NCBI RefSeq assembly: GCF_041902385.1
Contig: NZ_CP169244.1
Location: forward strand, 806,001-870,000
Direction of reading: 5' to 3'
DNA length: 64,000 nucleotides
Source of the DNA: Arcticibacter sp041902385
Lineage (GTDB): Bacteria > Bacteroidota > Bacteroidia > Sphingobacteriales > Sphingobacteriaceae
In this document: piece after piece, positions 56,722 through 64,000 of the stretch
Numbering within the stretch: the first letter of the stretch is position 1
How the letters are laid out: each line of letters starts with the position of its first letter
Program-made: the position numbers and the translations under genes
Notes under the pieces: model-generated
Databases searched by the model: none
Told to the model about the DNA's origin: nothing
What the model saw: the letters and a program-made list of their open reading frames with translations, nothing else

Positions 56722-58994
56722 TCCGGCTCCCTGGCAGGTCTCGCACCGCCCCCTTTCACATTGAACGAGAAGCGTCCCGGCTTGTATCCACGTATCTTTG
56801 CTTCAGGCAACTGTACAAACAAGTTGCGGATATCGGAGAAGACCCCGGTATAGGTAGAGGGATTAGAGCGCGGCGTACGGCCGATAGGAGTCTGATCGAT
56901 CTCTATTACCTTGTCTATATGCTCGAGGCCCTCAATCTTCTTATAGGGAAGCGGATGCTTTTTTGCTCTGAAAAAATGGTGATTAAGGATCGGGTAAAGC
57001 GTCTCTGTAATTAAAGTGGACTTTCCGCTGCCCGACACGCCTGTGATGCAGATAAACTTCCCGAGGGGAAACTCTGCGGTCACGTTCCTGAGGTTATTGC
57101 CGGTCGCATTTTTCAGGATCAGCGACTTGCCATTCCCTTTTCTCCTTTCAGCCGGAATTGCTATTTCGCGTTCTCCGCTGAGGTAGGCGGTTGTAAGGGT
57201 GCTGGCCTTTCTGATGGCTGAGGGTTCACCTTCTGCCACCACTTCGCCGCCGTGTACTCCGGCTGCAGGTCCCATGTCAATAACATGGTCGGCTTCCAGA
57301 ATCATATCTTTATCGTGTTCTACCACCAGTACCGAGTTCCCGATATCCCGCAGGTTCTTTAGAGCAGCTATGAGCCTTGCGTTATCGCGCTGGTGAAGGC
57401 CGATGCTGGGCTCGTCCAGGATATACAGCACGTTGACCAGCTGGGAGCCGATCTGGGTAGCCAGACGGATACGCTGTGCTTCTCCGCCAGAGAGCGTCCT
57501 CGCCGTCCGGTCAAGAGTGAGGTAGCTAAGGCCTACATCGAGAAGGAAGCCGATACGTGCACGGATCTCCTTCAGGATTTCCTTTGCAATGACGTTCTGC
57601 CGCTCCGACAGCCTGTCTTCAATACCCTCAAACCAGGAAGCAAGCTGACCTATATCCATGCTTGCCAGCTCGAAGATATTCTTCTCTGACACTTTAAAGT
57701 GCAGCGATTCCTTTTTTAACCTGGCGCCATGACAAACGGGACAGGTCTTGAGCACCCGGAAGTTTTCAAGATCATCGGCCGCATCTTCACCTCTGCGTTC
57801 TGTCTGCTCCTCCAGCATTTTGATGATCCCCTCAAAGGTGATCTGGTAGTTCTGAACATTCCACTTGTTGTACTCTACAGGCACTGTAAGCATTTCGTCT
57901 GAACCGTTGAGGATGATATCCAGGATTTCGCGGGGCATCTTCTCAATCGGAGCAGATAAAGAAAAACCGTACTTCTTGGCCAGCGCTTTCAACACCTGAA
58001 ACATCCAGGTTTCGCGGTACTCTCCGAGTGGAGCCAGTCCTCCCTGCAGAATGCTGAGCTTGGGATTCGGGATAACCGACGACTCTTCAATCTCATAGAT
58101 ATACCCCAGTCCGTCGCACTTTTCGCATGCGCCGTAGGGTGAATTGAAAGAAAACGTATTAGGCTGGGGCTCATCGTAAGAGATCCCCGAAACGGGGTCC
58201 ATCAGATAGCGGCTGAAAAAGAATTCGTTGTTATCCTGATCTGACAACTTAATAATCCCTTTCGATGTTTTCAGCGCGGTCTGGATAGAACTGTAAAGTC
58301 GCTTGGTATCTTTCTCGCTCACCACCAGGCGGTCGATCACCATTTCAATGTCGTGGATCTTATAGCGGTCAACCTGCATCTTCGGTACCAGATCTACGAT
58401 CTCCCCGTCGACTCTCACCTTCAGGTAACCCTGCTTGCGGATCTGCTCAAACAGCTCGCGGTAATGTCCCTTTCTTCCCTTGACTACCGGAGCCAGCACA
58501 TTGACCGGCTTACCATCGAACTGCTGCAGGATATTCCGCAGCATCTGATCTTCAGACATGCGCTCCATCTTCTGCCCGGTTACATAGGAGTAAGCCTCCC
58601 CGGTTCGGGCGAAAAGCAGACGCATGAAATCGTAGATCTCCGTAATGGTGCCTACAGTCGAGCGCGGATTCTTTGAGGTGGTCTTTTGCTCAATGGCGAT
58701 AACGGGGCTTAAGCCGGAGATCTTGTCGACGTCAGGCCGCTCCATCCCTCCAAGGAACTGGCGGGAATACGCGCTGAAGGTCTCCATGTAGCGGCGTTGC
58801 CCCTCAGCGTAAATGGTATCAAAGGCAAGTGACGACTTCCCGCTTCCGCTCAGGCCTGTGATCACCACGAGCTTGTTACGCGGAAAAGAGACGTCAATAT
58901 TTTTTAGATTATGAACCCTGGCTCCAAACACTTCAACTTCACTCTGTTCCCCAAGGTCTGGTGTATTTTTGTCCATCAATTTTATACCTGTCAA
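56718..58994 (-). CDS. uvrA: Excinuclease ABC subunit A, N-terminal piece
   Basis: UvrA recognises bulky DNA damage with UvrB in nucleotide excision repair. This frame covers most of the protein: first Walker A GLSGSGKSSL, CEKCDGLG, the zinc motif CPVCHGARL, the first signature LSGGEAQRIRLATQIG with ILDEPSIGLHQRD, and the second Walker A GVSGSGKSTL. It ends with an unrelated tail (GGGARPAREPE). The coding strand shows five G at 56749-56753; a sixth gives VKGGRCETCQGAGMKVIEM and joins the C-terminal piece, for about 953 residues in all, the family length. A start at MDKNT (58976) is also possible. An intact uvrA is expected in a living cell of this type, so a sequence error is the likeliest cause. 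Confidence 0.95.
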   Translation of the reverse strand: MTGIKLMDKNTPDLGEQSEVEVFGARVHNLKNIDVSFPRNKLVVITGLSGSGKSSLAFDTIYAEGQRRYMETFSAYSRQFLGGMERPDVDKISGLSPVIAIEQKTTSKNPRSTVGTITEIYDFMRLLFARTGEAYSYVTGQKMERMSEDQMLRNILQQFDGKPVNVLAPVVKGRKGHYRELFEQIRKQGYLKVRVDGEIVDLVPKMQVDRYKIHDIEMVIDRLVVSEKDTKRLYSSIQTALKTSKGIIKLSDQDNNEFFFSRYLMDPVSGISYDEPQPNTFSFNSPYGACEKCDGLGYIYEIEESSVIPNPKLSILQGGLAPLGEYRETWMFQVLKALAKKYGFSLSAPIEKMPREILDIILNGSDEMLTVPVEYNKWNVQNYQITFEGIIKMLEEQTERRGEDAADDLENFRVLKTCPVCHGARLKKESLHFKVSEKNIFELASMDIGQLASWFEGIEDRLSERQNVIAKEILKEIRARIGFLLDVGLSYLTLDRTARTLSGGEAQRIRLATQIGSQLVNVLYILDEPSIGLHQRDNARLIAALKNLRDIGNSVLVVEHDKDMILEADHVIDMGPAAGVHGGEVVAEGEPSAIRKASTLTTAYLSGEREIAIPAERRKGNGKSLILKNATGNNLRNVTAEFPLGKFICITGVSGSGKSTLITETLYPILNHHFFRAKKHPLPYKKIEGLEHIDKVIEIDQTPIGRTPRSNPSTYTGVFSDIRNLFVQLPEAKIRGYKPGRFSFNVKGGGARPAREPE

Positions 58995-59070
58995 AAAATT
59001 CCTGTAAAGATCGGGTAATAGGAGGAAGAATCAAGCAGAAAAACGCCAACATTTCTTTTGTATGACCAAA

Positions 59071-59097
59071 GCAAAGGCCGCCTGCATGGGCCTTTGC
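59071..59097 (-). terminator. Terminator downstream of the lytic transglycosylase gene
   Basis: GCAAAGGCC (59071-59079) pairs with GGCCTTTGC (59089-59097) just after the minus-strand stop at 59108. The following minus-strand bases are only weakly T-rich. Confidence 0.6.
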
Positions 59098-59107
59098 TTC
59101 CCATCAG

Positions 59108-59956
59108 CTACATGGAGTTGGATTGCAGAATAGAAAAGGCTTTAACCGCCTTTTGTTCCTGCTCGGCGCTCATGAACTCATGGAACGGAGCTTTCACGCT
59201 TTCCTCCTTTCGGGCCAGCAGCCGTCTGTTCCTGGCTGAATACCCATACTTAACGGGATGTTCAATGATCTCCTTCATGGAGACCAGCTTGTAGATGTAA
59301 GAGGCTGTTTCCCTGTTCAGCCTCATTTTAAAGTAGTTGCGATGTCCCTGTCGTGAGATATGCTGCTTTAAACTATTCTCCCCAATGTTATAAGCAGCGG
59401 CAACGAGCGTCCAGTTCTTAAAAATGGCGTGCAGCTCTTTCAGATAGCGGCACGCGGCAAGTGTTGACTTACGCAAATCATTACGCTCATCTACAGACCG
59501 CGTTATTTTTAGTCCGTAGGTCCGTGCGGTATGCGGCATGAACTGCCAGTAACCCGCAGCTCCGCGGTGTGAGGTGCCCCACATAAGACCGCTTTCTACC
59601 AGCGGAATGTATTTAAAATCCTCGGGGATTCCGTGTCGGGCAAGAATGGGTTCGATAACCGGAAACCACTCTTTGGCTTTAGAATGAAGCCTGTCTGTCT
59701 GAATATGCTTGTAGCTATTCTTTTTCAAGTACTTGTCCATCTTCCAGGCTACCTTTTTATTATGCAGGGGTACCTTTTCGTTGGCAAAGCTGAACTTCGC
59801 CTTTGGAGATGTCACTTTCTGTTCCTGGGGAGAAGGGAAATCCACCGGTTGTGGAAACGAAATAATTGGTGTCTGCGGGTCCCGTTTCATCCATATCTTA
59901 GACGATATGATCAGCAAAAGAATCACAGAACACGCGATCAAATGTTTCTTAATCAT
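59108..59956 (-). CDS. Membrane-anchored lytic transglycosylase (SLT family)
   Basis: From MIKKHLIACSVILLLIISSKIW the product has 282 residues with one N-terminal membrane anchor. The SLT domain follows at residues about 95-235: the catalytic Glu121 in PLVESGLMWGTSHRGAAGYWQFMP, then TARTYGLKI, DERNDLRKSTLAACRYLKEL and LVAAAYNIGENSL. The family cleaves peptidoglycan with formation of 1,6-anhydro-muramic ends, acting on the periplasmic face. The frame reaches 60022, but a promoter box at 59992-59999 places the start at 59956. It lies just upstream of uvrA on the same strand with a terminator between. Confidence 0.93.
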   Translation of the reverse strand: MIKKHLIACSVILLLIISSKIWMKRDPQTPIISFPQPVDFPSPQEQKVTSPKAKFSFANEKVPLHNKKVAWKMDKYLKKNSYKHIQTDRLHSKAKEWFPVIEPILARHGIPEDFKYIPLVESGLMWGTSHRGAAGYWQFMPHTARTYGLKITRSVDERNDLRKSTLAACRYLKELHAIFKNWTLVAAAYNIGENSLKQHISRQGHRNYFKMRLNRETASYIYKLVSMKEIIEHPVKYGYSARNRRLLARKEESVKAPFHEFMSAEQEQKAVKAFSILQSNSM

Positions 59957-59991
59957 GCGTTCCTTTCTTAAAGTTAAACAAAAAAGAATTT

Positions 59992-60022
59992 CAAAGGTAA
60001 ACAATATATATCTAATTTCCAA
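59992..60022 (-). promoter_or_regulatory. Promoter of the lytic transglycosylase gene
   Basis: The minus strand reads TTG (60022-60020), 20 bases, then TACCTTTG (59999-59992), a full Bacteroidota promoter. The start codon at 59956 is 35 bases on. Confidence 0.75.
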
Positions 60023-60221
60023 GCACTTACATATTAACCCCTCAGTATCAAGACATTAATATCGGTTAAAACACTGTTTTTCCCGGCTGTATTTACTGCA
60101 TTAAAGCCGCCCCTTATTGAGGCCTGATGGCGCCCTTTCGGAAGCACGGTTTCAGTCCTGGTAAGCAAGTCCCCGACTAAAAATAAATTAAACAGATTCA
60201 AGCTTTTAACGTTTAATTGAC

Positions 60222-60229
60222 TATCTTTG
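60222..60229 (+). promoter_or_regulatory. Putative -7 promoter box for the pseudouridine synthase gene
   Basis: TATCTTTG matches TAnnTTTG and lies 32 bases before the ATG at 60262. It overlaps the upstream in-frame ATG at 60217, which therefore cannot be the start. Confidence 0.65.
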
Positions 60230-60261
60230 CACCCCATTTCAAAAAGGTTATTAGCATTATC

Positions 60262-61761
60262 ATGCCATACAAAAACAGCAGGAACAGTCGGGAAGACAAG
60301 TCCTTAAAAAACAATCGTTTCGAGAGCGGCTCTAAAAACGAACGGCCGAGAAGAACAAACAGCGGAACCCCTAAAAAGTTTGAGGGCGGGCGAAAAGCCG
60401 CAGGAGACGACCGGCGCAGGGGAGCTGGCTTTAGTTCAGGCGACGACAGGAGATTTGATAAAGGACGTTCAGCCGGACGCGATGAAAGAGGTGCTTTCGG
60501 CGATCAGGCAAGAAGCGCAAGACCGTACAGAGAAGCTGGTGAAAGACGATCAGAAGGAGACAGAAAAGAGGGATCTTATGGCAAACCTTTTAGAAAGCCC
60601 GGATTTGGCGGCGACAGACGGTCGTCATCTGAGGGTCGCGAACGGGGATCTTTCGGAAGCAGCAGTGAGCGTAAGCCATTTTCTGAAGGGAGAGAGAGAA
60701 AGTCATTCGGCGAAGGCAGAGAAAGAAAGCCATTTGGTGAAGGCAGAGAGAGAAAGCCGTTTGGCGAAAGCAGAGACCGCGGTGAGTACAGGCCCAACAG
60801 GAAAGATTCGCGCAGCGACTACGGAGGCCGGCCACGCCGGGATGAGGGAGGTTTTGAAAAACGCCCATACCAGTCTGACAGGAAAGACTCCCGCCGCGAT
60901 TTCCAGGGAGGCCGCTCTGACAGACGCCCCGCAGGAAGACGTAAATACGAGGATGGTGAAAACCGCCAATGGACTTCGGAAGAGCATTTCGACCAGCCTG
61001 CCACATTGAGAGGCAGAAAAGGCAGTGAAAACAAGGAGAGCAGTGAACTTATCCGCTTAAACCGCTACATCGCCAATGCCGGCATCTGTTCGAGAAGAAA
61101 GGCTGATGAGCTGATTGAGGCAGGAGTAATTACAGTAAACGGCGAAGCTGTTTCTGAACTGGGATACAAGGTAAATCCGGCAAAAGACGAGATCCGCTAT
61201 AATGGCGAACTCCTCAAAAGAGAAAAGATGGTGTACGTCCTTCTCAACAAGCCTAAAGATTATATCACCACTACAGACGATCCTCAGGAGCGCAAGACGG
61301 TGATGCAGCTTGTAGAGAAAGCTTCGAGAGAGAGGATCTATCCGGTAGGCCGGCTCGACCGCAACACAACCGGACTACTCCTGATGACGAATGACGGGGA
61401 TCTTGCAGAGAAACTGTCTCATCCAAGGAACAACGTTACCAAGATCTATCAGGTTGAGTTAAGCAAAAGCCTCAGCCAGGGCGATCTGAACAAGATCGGC
61501 TTCGGGATTGAGCTGGAAGACGGTTTCATTAAGCCTGATGTAGTAAGCTATGTCCAGGGCGGCAGCAAGAGAGAAATAGGCATCCAGATTCACAGCGGGA
61601 AAAACCGCATCGTGAGAAGGATATTTGAACACCTGGGCTACGAAGTTGTAAAGCTCGACCGGGTGGTATACGCCAACCTCACCAAGAAAGACCTGCCACG
61701 CGGCAGATGGCGCTATCTGGATGAGAAAGAAATTATCCAGCTAAAGCATTTCGTAAAATAA
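60262..61761 (+). CDS. rluB: RluB/RsuA-family pseudouridine synthase with long basic low-complexity arm
   Basis: From MPYKNSRNSR the product has 499 residues. Residues 1 to about 255 are a low-complexity arm rich in Arg, Gly, Ser, Asp and Glu with repeated GRERKPFGE-type units. An S4 RNA-binding domain follows (RLNRYIANAGICSRRKADELIEAG), then the catalytic domain with the active aspartate in VGRLDRNTTGLLLMTNDG and the C-terminal KNRIVRRIFEHLGYEVVKLDR. The family converts a uridine in large or small subunit rRNA to pseudouridine; RluB (23S) is the likely type. Bacteroidota members often carry such basic arms, which may hold the enzyme on the ribosome. The gene has its own promoter and terminator. 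Confidence 0.9.
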   Translation: MPYKNSRNSREDKSLKNNRFESGSKNERPRRTNSGTPKKFEGGRKAAGDDRRRGAGFSSGDDRRFDKGRSAGRDERGAFGDQARSARPYREAGERRSEGDRKEGSYGKPFRKPGFGGDRRSSSEGRERGSFGSSSERKPFSEGRERKSFGEGRERKPFGEGRERKPFGESRDRGEYRPNRKDSRSDYGGRPRRDEGGFEKRPYQSDRKDSRRDFQGGRSDRRPAGRRKYEDGENRQWTSEEHFDQPATLRGRKGSENKESSELIRLNRYIANAGICSRRKADELIEAGVITVNGEAVSELGYKVNPAKDEIRYNGELLKREKMVYVLLNKPKDYITTTDDPQERKTVMQLVEKASRERIYPVGRLDRNTTGLLLMTNDGDLAEKLSHPRNNVTKIYQVELSKSLSQGDLNKIGFGIELEDGFIKPDVVSYVQGGSKREIGIQIHSGKNRIVRRIFEHLGYEVVKLDRVVYANLTKKDLPRGRWRYLDEKEIIQLKHFVK

Positions 61762-61762
61762 C

Positions 61763-61793
61763 AGAAAGCTCCGGAACAATCCGGGGCTTTCTT
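61763..61793 (+). terminator. Terminator of the pseudouridine synthase gene
   Basis: AGAAAGCTCCGG (61763-61774) pairs with CCGGGGCTTTCT (61781-61792) around AACAAT with one mismatched position, followed by TGTTT. It starts right after the stop codon. Confidence 0.8.
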
Positions 61794-61804
61794 GTTTATG
61801 AGAG

Positions 61805-63343
61805 GTGCCCTCTAACGCCGAATATTCACACGAAAAGCGTCTCTGCAAGCTGATCATCCTGCTGTTTGCGCTGCTGAAACTTCTTGCAGGCCTCAGCACC
61901 CACCGTGACTTCGGGCTCCATGGCGACGAGCACTTCTATCTTACCCTGGCTGAGCACTTAGACTGGGGGTACAAGGAAACCTCTCCGGCAATTGCAGTGA
62001 CAGGCCGCCTGCTGCACACGTTGGGAGCCACGGGCACCTTCAGCGTCCGCCTGTTGCCCGCTATAGCCGGGGCAGCAATGATGTGGTTCGCCGGGATGAT
62101 CAGCCTCTCACTTGGCGGCAGAAGATGGGCAGTGACGATCAGCTCCCTCGCAATCCTCTTTTCCCCCGCACTGCTGGCAACAGGCTATATGCTTCAGCCC
62201 GTGGTGTTCGACCAGTTAGCCTGGACAGCACTTTCCCTTCTCTTTGTCCTCATCCTCAAGGAGGGCGGGACCACCAAATACATCCTCCTTTCGGGCTTTG
62301 TCTGCGGCATCGGCCTGCTGACCAAATATGCGGTTGCGCTGTATATTGCCTCATTCTTTGCCGCTTTGGTAGTGTGCCGGCGGTGGAGCTTGCTGCGACA
62401 GCGGTCCTGCCTGGGGGCATCAATAATAGCCATGATAATGGTTCTGCCCAATCTTGCCTGGCAGCAGCTGCACAACTGGCCTATCCTCGAACAGCTTGGC
62501 GATGTACAGCGGGACGCCCTGGCAAACATCCCCCCTCTTGTCTTCCTCGCCCAGCTGCTTCAGGCTCACGGTGCAGCTATTCTGGTCTGGCCCTTCGGCT
62601 TATACGCGCTGGCACAACAGGATAACCAACGGTATCGTCCTCTTGCTGTCTCCTTTATAATTCTCCTCCTTCTGCTGATTGCAGTGCAAGGAAAGCTTTA
62701 TTATGCCTTTGGTATCTTCCCTCTGCTGATGGCCGCCGGAGGAGTATTTATCGAAAGAAAAACGGCAGGACGGAGATGGGTTATGTCCTTGCCGATTGTG
62801 ATCGCATTTACAGGCATTACCATACTGCCTTCGGTCGTCCCCATACTCTCACGTCCCTCCGAACTCCTGTATTTCAGGGCGATGAAAGAGGACGCAGGGA
62901 TCGGGTTTCCTTTGCAGTGGCATGACGGAAAGATCCATGATCTGCCGGAATACTATGCCAGCATGCTCGGATGGAAAGAGCTGGCCGACAAGACCGACAA
63001 AGTGCTGGGCTCGCTGACGCGAGAGCAAAGGGCAGCTGCGGTGATCTTCTGTCCTGACTACGCAATGGCAGGAGCTATCTCGACGATCTGCCGATCAAGC
63101 CCCTTTCCGCCCGTTCTGTGCCCCTCCAGCAGCTTCCGATACTGGGCATCCCCCGACCGCAAGGCACTTTATCTTATTTTGATCTTGCCCGCCGCAGGGC
63201 GCCCCATTCCGGCTCTCCTTCGTAACCGGCTTCCTGAAGCCGTGATTGAAGACCCGCACGCCAAAATAAAGGGAGCAAGAATTTACTACGTTCCGCTCGA
63301 AAAGGAACAAAGCACCCGGGAAATAGAAAGACTTTGTCAATAA
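61805..63343 (+). CDS. GT39/ArnT-like membrane glycosyltransferase
   Basis: The product has 512 residues with about ten hydrophobic membrane segments and an extracytoplasmic C-terminal part. The N-terminal loop GLHGDEHFYLTLAEHLDWGYKETSPA has the acidic residues (DE in HGDEHFY) typical of PMT/ArnT-type enzymes that transfer sugars from lipid-linked donors. Further family strings are GATGTFSVRLLPAIAGA and LLTKYAVALYI. The only in-frame start near the beginning is GTG at 61805, because a TGA lies two codons upstream (61799-61801). Only 12 bases separate it from the preceding terminator, so its promoter is unclear; limited read-through is possible. Acceptor unknown. Confidence 0.83.
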   Translation: MPSNAEYSHEKRLCKLIILLFALLKLLAGLSTHRDFGLHGDEHFYLTLAEHLDWGYKETSPAIAVTGRLLHTLGATGTFSVRLLPAIAGAAMMWFAGMISLSLGGRRWAVTISSLAILFSPALLATGYMLQPVVFDQLAWTALSLLFVLILKEGGTTKYILLSGFVCGIGLLTKYAVALYIASFFAALVVCRRWSLLRQRSCLGASIIAMIMVLPNLAWQQLHNWPILEQLGDVQRDALANIPPLVFLAQLLQAHGAAILVWPFGLYALAQQDNQRYRPLAVSFIILLLLLIAVQGKLYYAFGIFPLLMAAGGVFIERKTAGRRWVMSLPIVIAFTGITILPSVVPILSRPSELLYFRAMKEDAGIGFPLQWHDGKIHDLPEYYASMLGWKELADKTDKVLGSLTREQRAAAVIFCPDYAMAGAISTICRSSPFPPVLCPSSSFRYWASPDRKALYLILILPAAGRPIPALLRNRLPEAVIEDPHAKIKGARIYYVPLEKEQSTREIERLCQ

Positions 63344-63361
63344 ATCTCTAACTTAGTTTTT

Positions 63362-64000
63362 ATGAACAAATACCACTACCTGGCAGTTACTATCATTTTA
63401 TCTGTAGGATCTGTCTTTATGAACGTTGCTGAAGCACAAAAGCTTGATCTGGTGATCGGCACCTATACAAACAAGGGAACAAGCGAAGGAATATATGTTT
63501 ACGAGTTCGACTGCCAGAGCGGCAAGTCGACGTATAAAAACAAGGTGACGGGAGTAAGTGACCCCTCCTATCTTGCTATCAGCAAAGACAGCAAGTTCCT
63601 TTATGCAGTGAATGAAGGAGAGGCTGCCGTCAGCGCTTTTTCCTTTGATAAGCAGAGCGGGGCGATCACCTTCCTGAATAAAAAGCCCTCAAAAGGCGGA
63701 GCTCCATGCTACATTGTGACCGACCAGTCGCAGCGGCATGTTATTGTGGGGAACTACAGTGGCGGTAATTTAAGCGTTTTCCCTATCAAGGAAGACGGGT
63801 CTATAGGCGATGCGATCCAGACCATTCAGCACAAAGGCAGCGGTGTCGACAAGGAAAGACAGGAAGGGCCGCACGTGCATTCTACAGTCTTCAGTCCTGA
63901 TCAGAAGTACGTTTTCGTGAGCGATTTAGGAACAGACCAGATCTCTTCATACAAATTTAACCCCAGCAGTGCGGCTCAACCCTTAAGTCCTGCAAGCCCT
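63362..64000 (+). CDS. Secreted lactonase-fold beta-propeller protein (runs off right edge)
   Basis: Translation from ATG at 63362 gives a signal peptide (MNKYHYLAVTIILSVGSVFMNVAEAQ) followed by LDLVIGTYTNKGTSEGIYVYEFD, YLAISKDSKFLYAVNEG, YIVTDQSQRHVIVGNYSGGNLSV and GPHVHSTVFSPDQKYVFVSDLGTDQ. These match the 7-bladed propeller family of 6-phosphogluconolactonase (YbhE/Pgl type). An exported member is unlikely to act in the cytoplasmic pentose phosphate pathway; it could hydrolyse extracellular sugar lactones. The gene starts 18 bases after the GT39 gene and about 213 residues lie in the window. Confidence 0.85.
   Translation, partial: MNKYHYLAVTIILSVGSVFMNVAEAQKLDLVIGTYTNKGTSEGIYVYEFDCQSGKSTYKNKVTGVSDPSYLAISKDSKFLYAVNEGEAAVSAFSFDKQSGAITFLNKKPSKGGAPCYIVTDQSQRHVIVGNYSGGNLSVFPIKEDGSIGDAIQTIQHKGSGVDKERQEGPHVHSTVFSPDQKYVFVSDLGTDQISSYKFNPSSAAQPLSPASP

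Noticed and set aside
56104..56853. A 249-codon plus-strand open frame across the end of uvrA
   Set aside because: It is antisense to the uvrA ATPase motifs and spans the frame break; no family resemblance.
60380..61009. Long open frames in other frames of the pseudouridine synthase N-terminal arm
   Set aside because: They come from the low-complexity repeats; only the frame leading into the S4 and catalytic domains is real.

Overview
The window looks like a chromosomal segment of a Bacteroidota bacterium, most likely Sphingobacteriales (Pedobacter/Mucilaginibacter-like). The basis is a type IX secretion (T9SS) adhesin with a gliding-motility-type C-terminal domain next to a PorP/SprF partner, TAnnTTTG promoter boxes without obvious Shine-Dalgarno sites, a YtxJ-type bacillithiol-linked protein, and the general gene content. 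The genus is inference.

Region 1 (about 36.2 kb down to position 1, all on the minus strand) is one long convoy of surface-protein genes, read from right to left. It holds a 2819-residue PKD/Ig-like adhesin ending in a T9SS type-B C-terminal domain. Next is a PorP/SprF outer-membrane protein that overlaps the adhesin gene by 4 bases. Then come a phage-tail-fibre-like protein of about 1968 residues (split by a frameshift) and a second tail-fibre-like protein of about 1600 residues that ends in a peptidase S74 intramolecular chaperone. Last is a giant protein of more than 5300 residues, built from about 22 Fn3-like repeats followed by at least ten FISUMP domains alternating with Fn3-like repeats; it runs off the left edge. 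Spacing is tight throughout (4-base overlap, about 30, 11 and 19 bases), so the genes look like one operon building a cell-surface fibre or adhesin apparatus. This is the most interesting part of the window.

Region 2 (36.5-42 kb) holds a GT8 glycosyltransferase, a secreted beta-rich protein with a LolA-like C-terminal half, tRNA-Ser(GGA), a type I asparaginase and a TatD-family DNase. Region 3 (42-50 kb) is housekeeping: dnaK, two FKBP-type prolyl isomerases in an operon with an NrnA-like DHH phosphoesterase, ndk, a DUF721 protein and recF. Region 4 (50-64 kb) has a TPR membrane protein, ribH, a tiny lipoprotein, ytxJ, an OsmC protein, lipA, the bifunctional NAD(P)HX repair enzyme, a secreted metallopeptidase, uvrA, a lytic transglycosylase, a 23S rRNA pseudouridine synthase with a long basic arm, a GT39-type membrane glycosyltransferase and the start of a secreted lactonase-fold protein.

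A caution for any user: six reading-frame breaks occur in otherwise intact genes (the giant FISUMP protein twice, the first tail-fibre protein, the GT8 gene, the LolA-like gene and uvrA). Every one is repaired by adding a single base, five at a run of G in the coding strand and one in a GGAGGAG context. That pattern points to a systematic undercall in the sequence rather than gene decay. Split genes are listed as pieces with the join described in each entry, except the GT8 gene, which is given as one repaired span.
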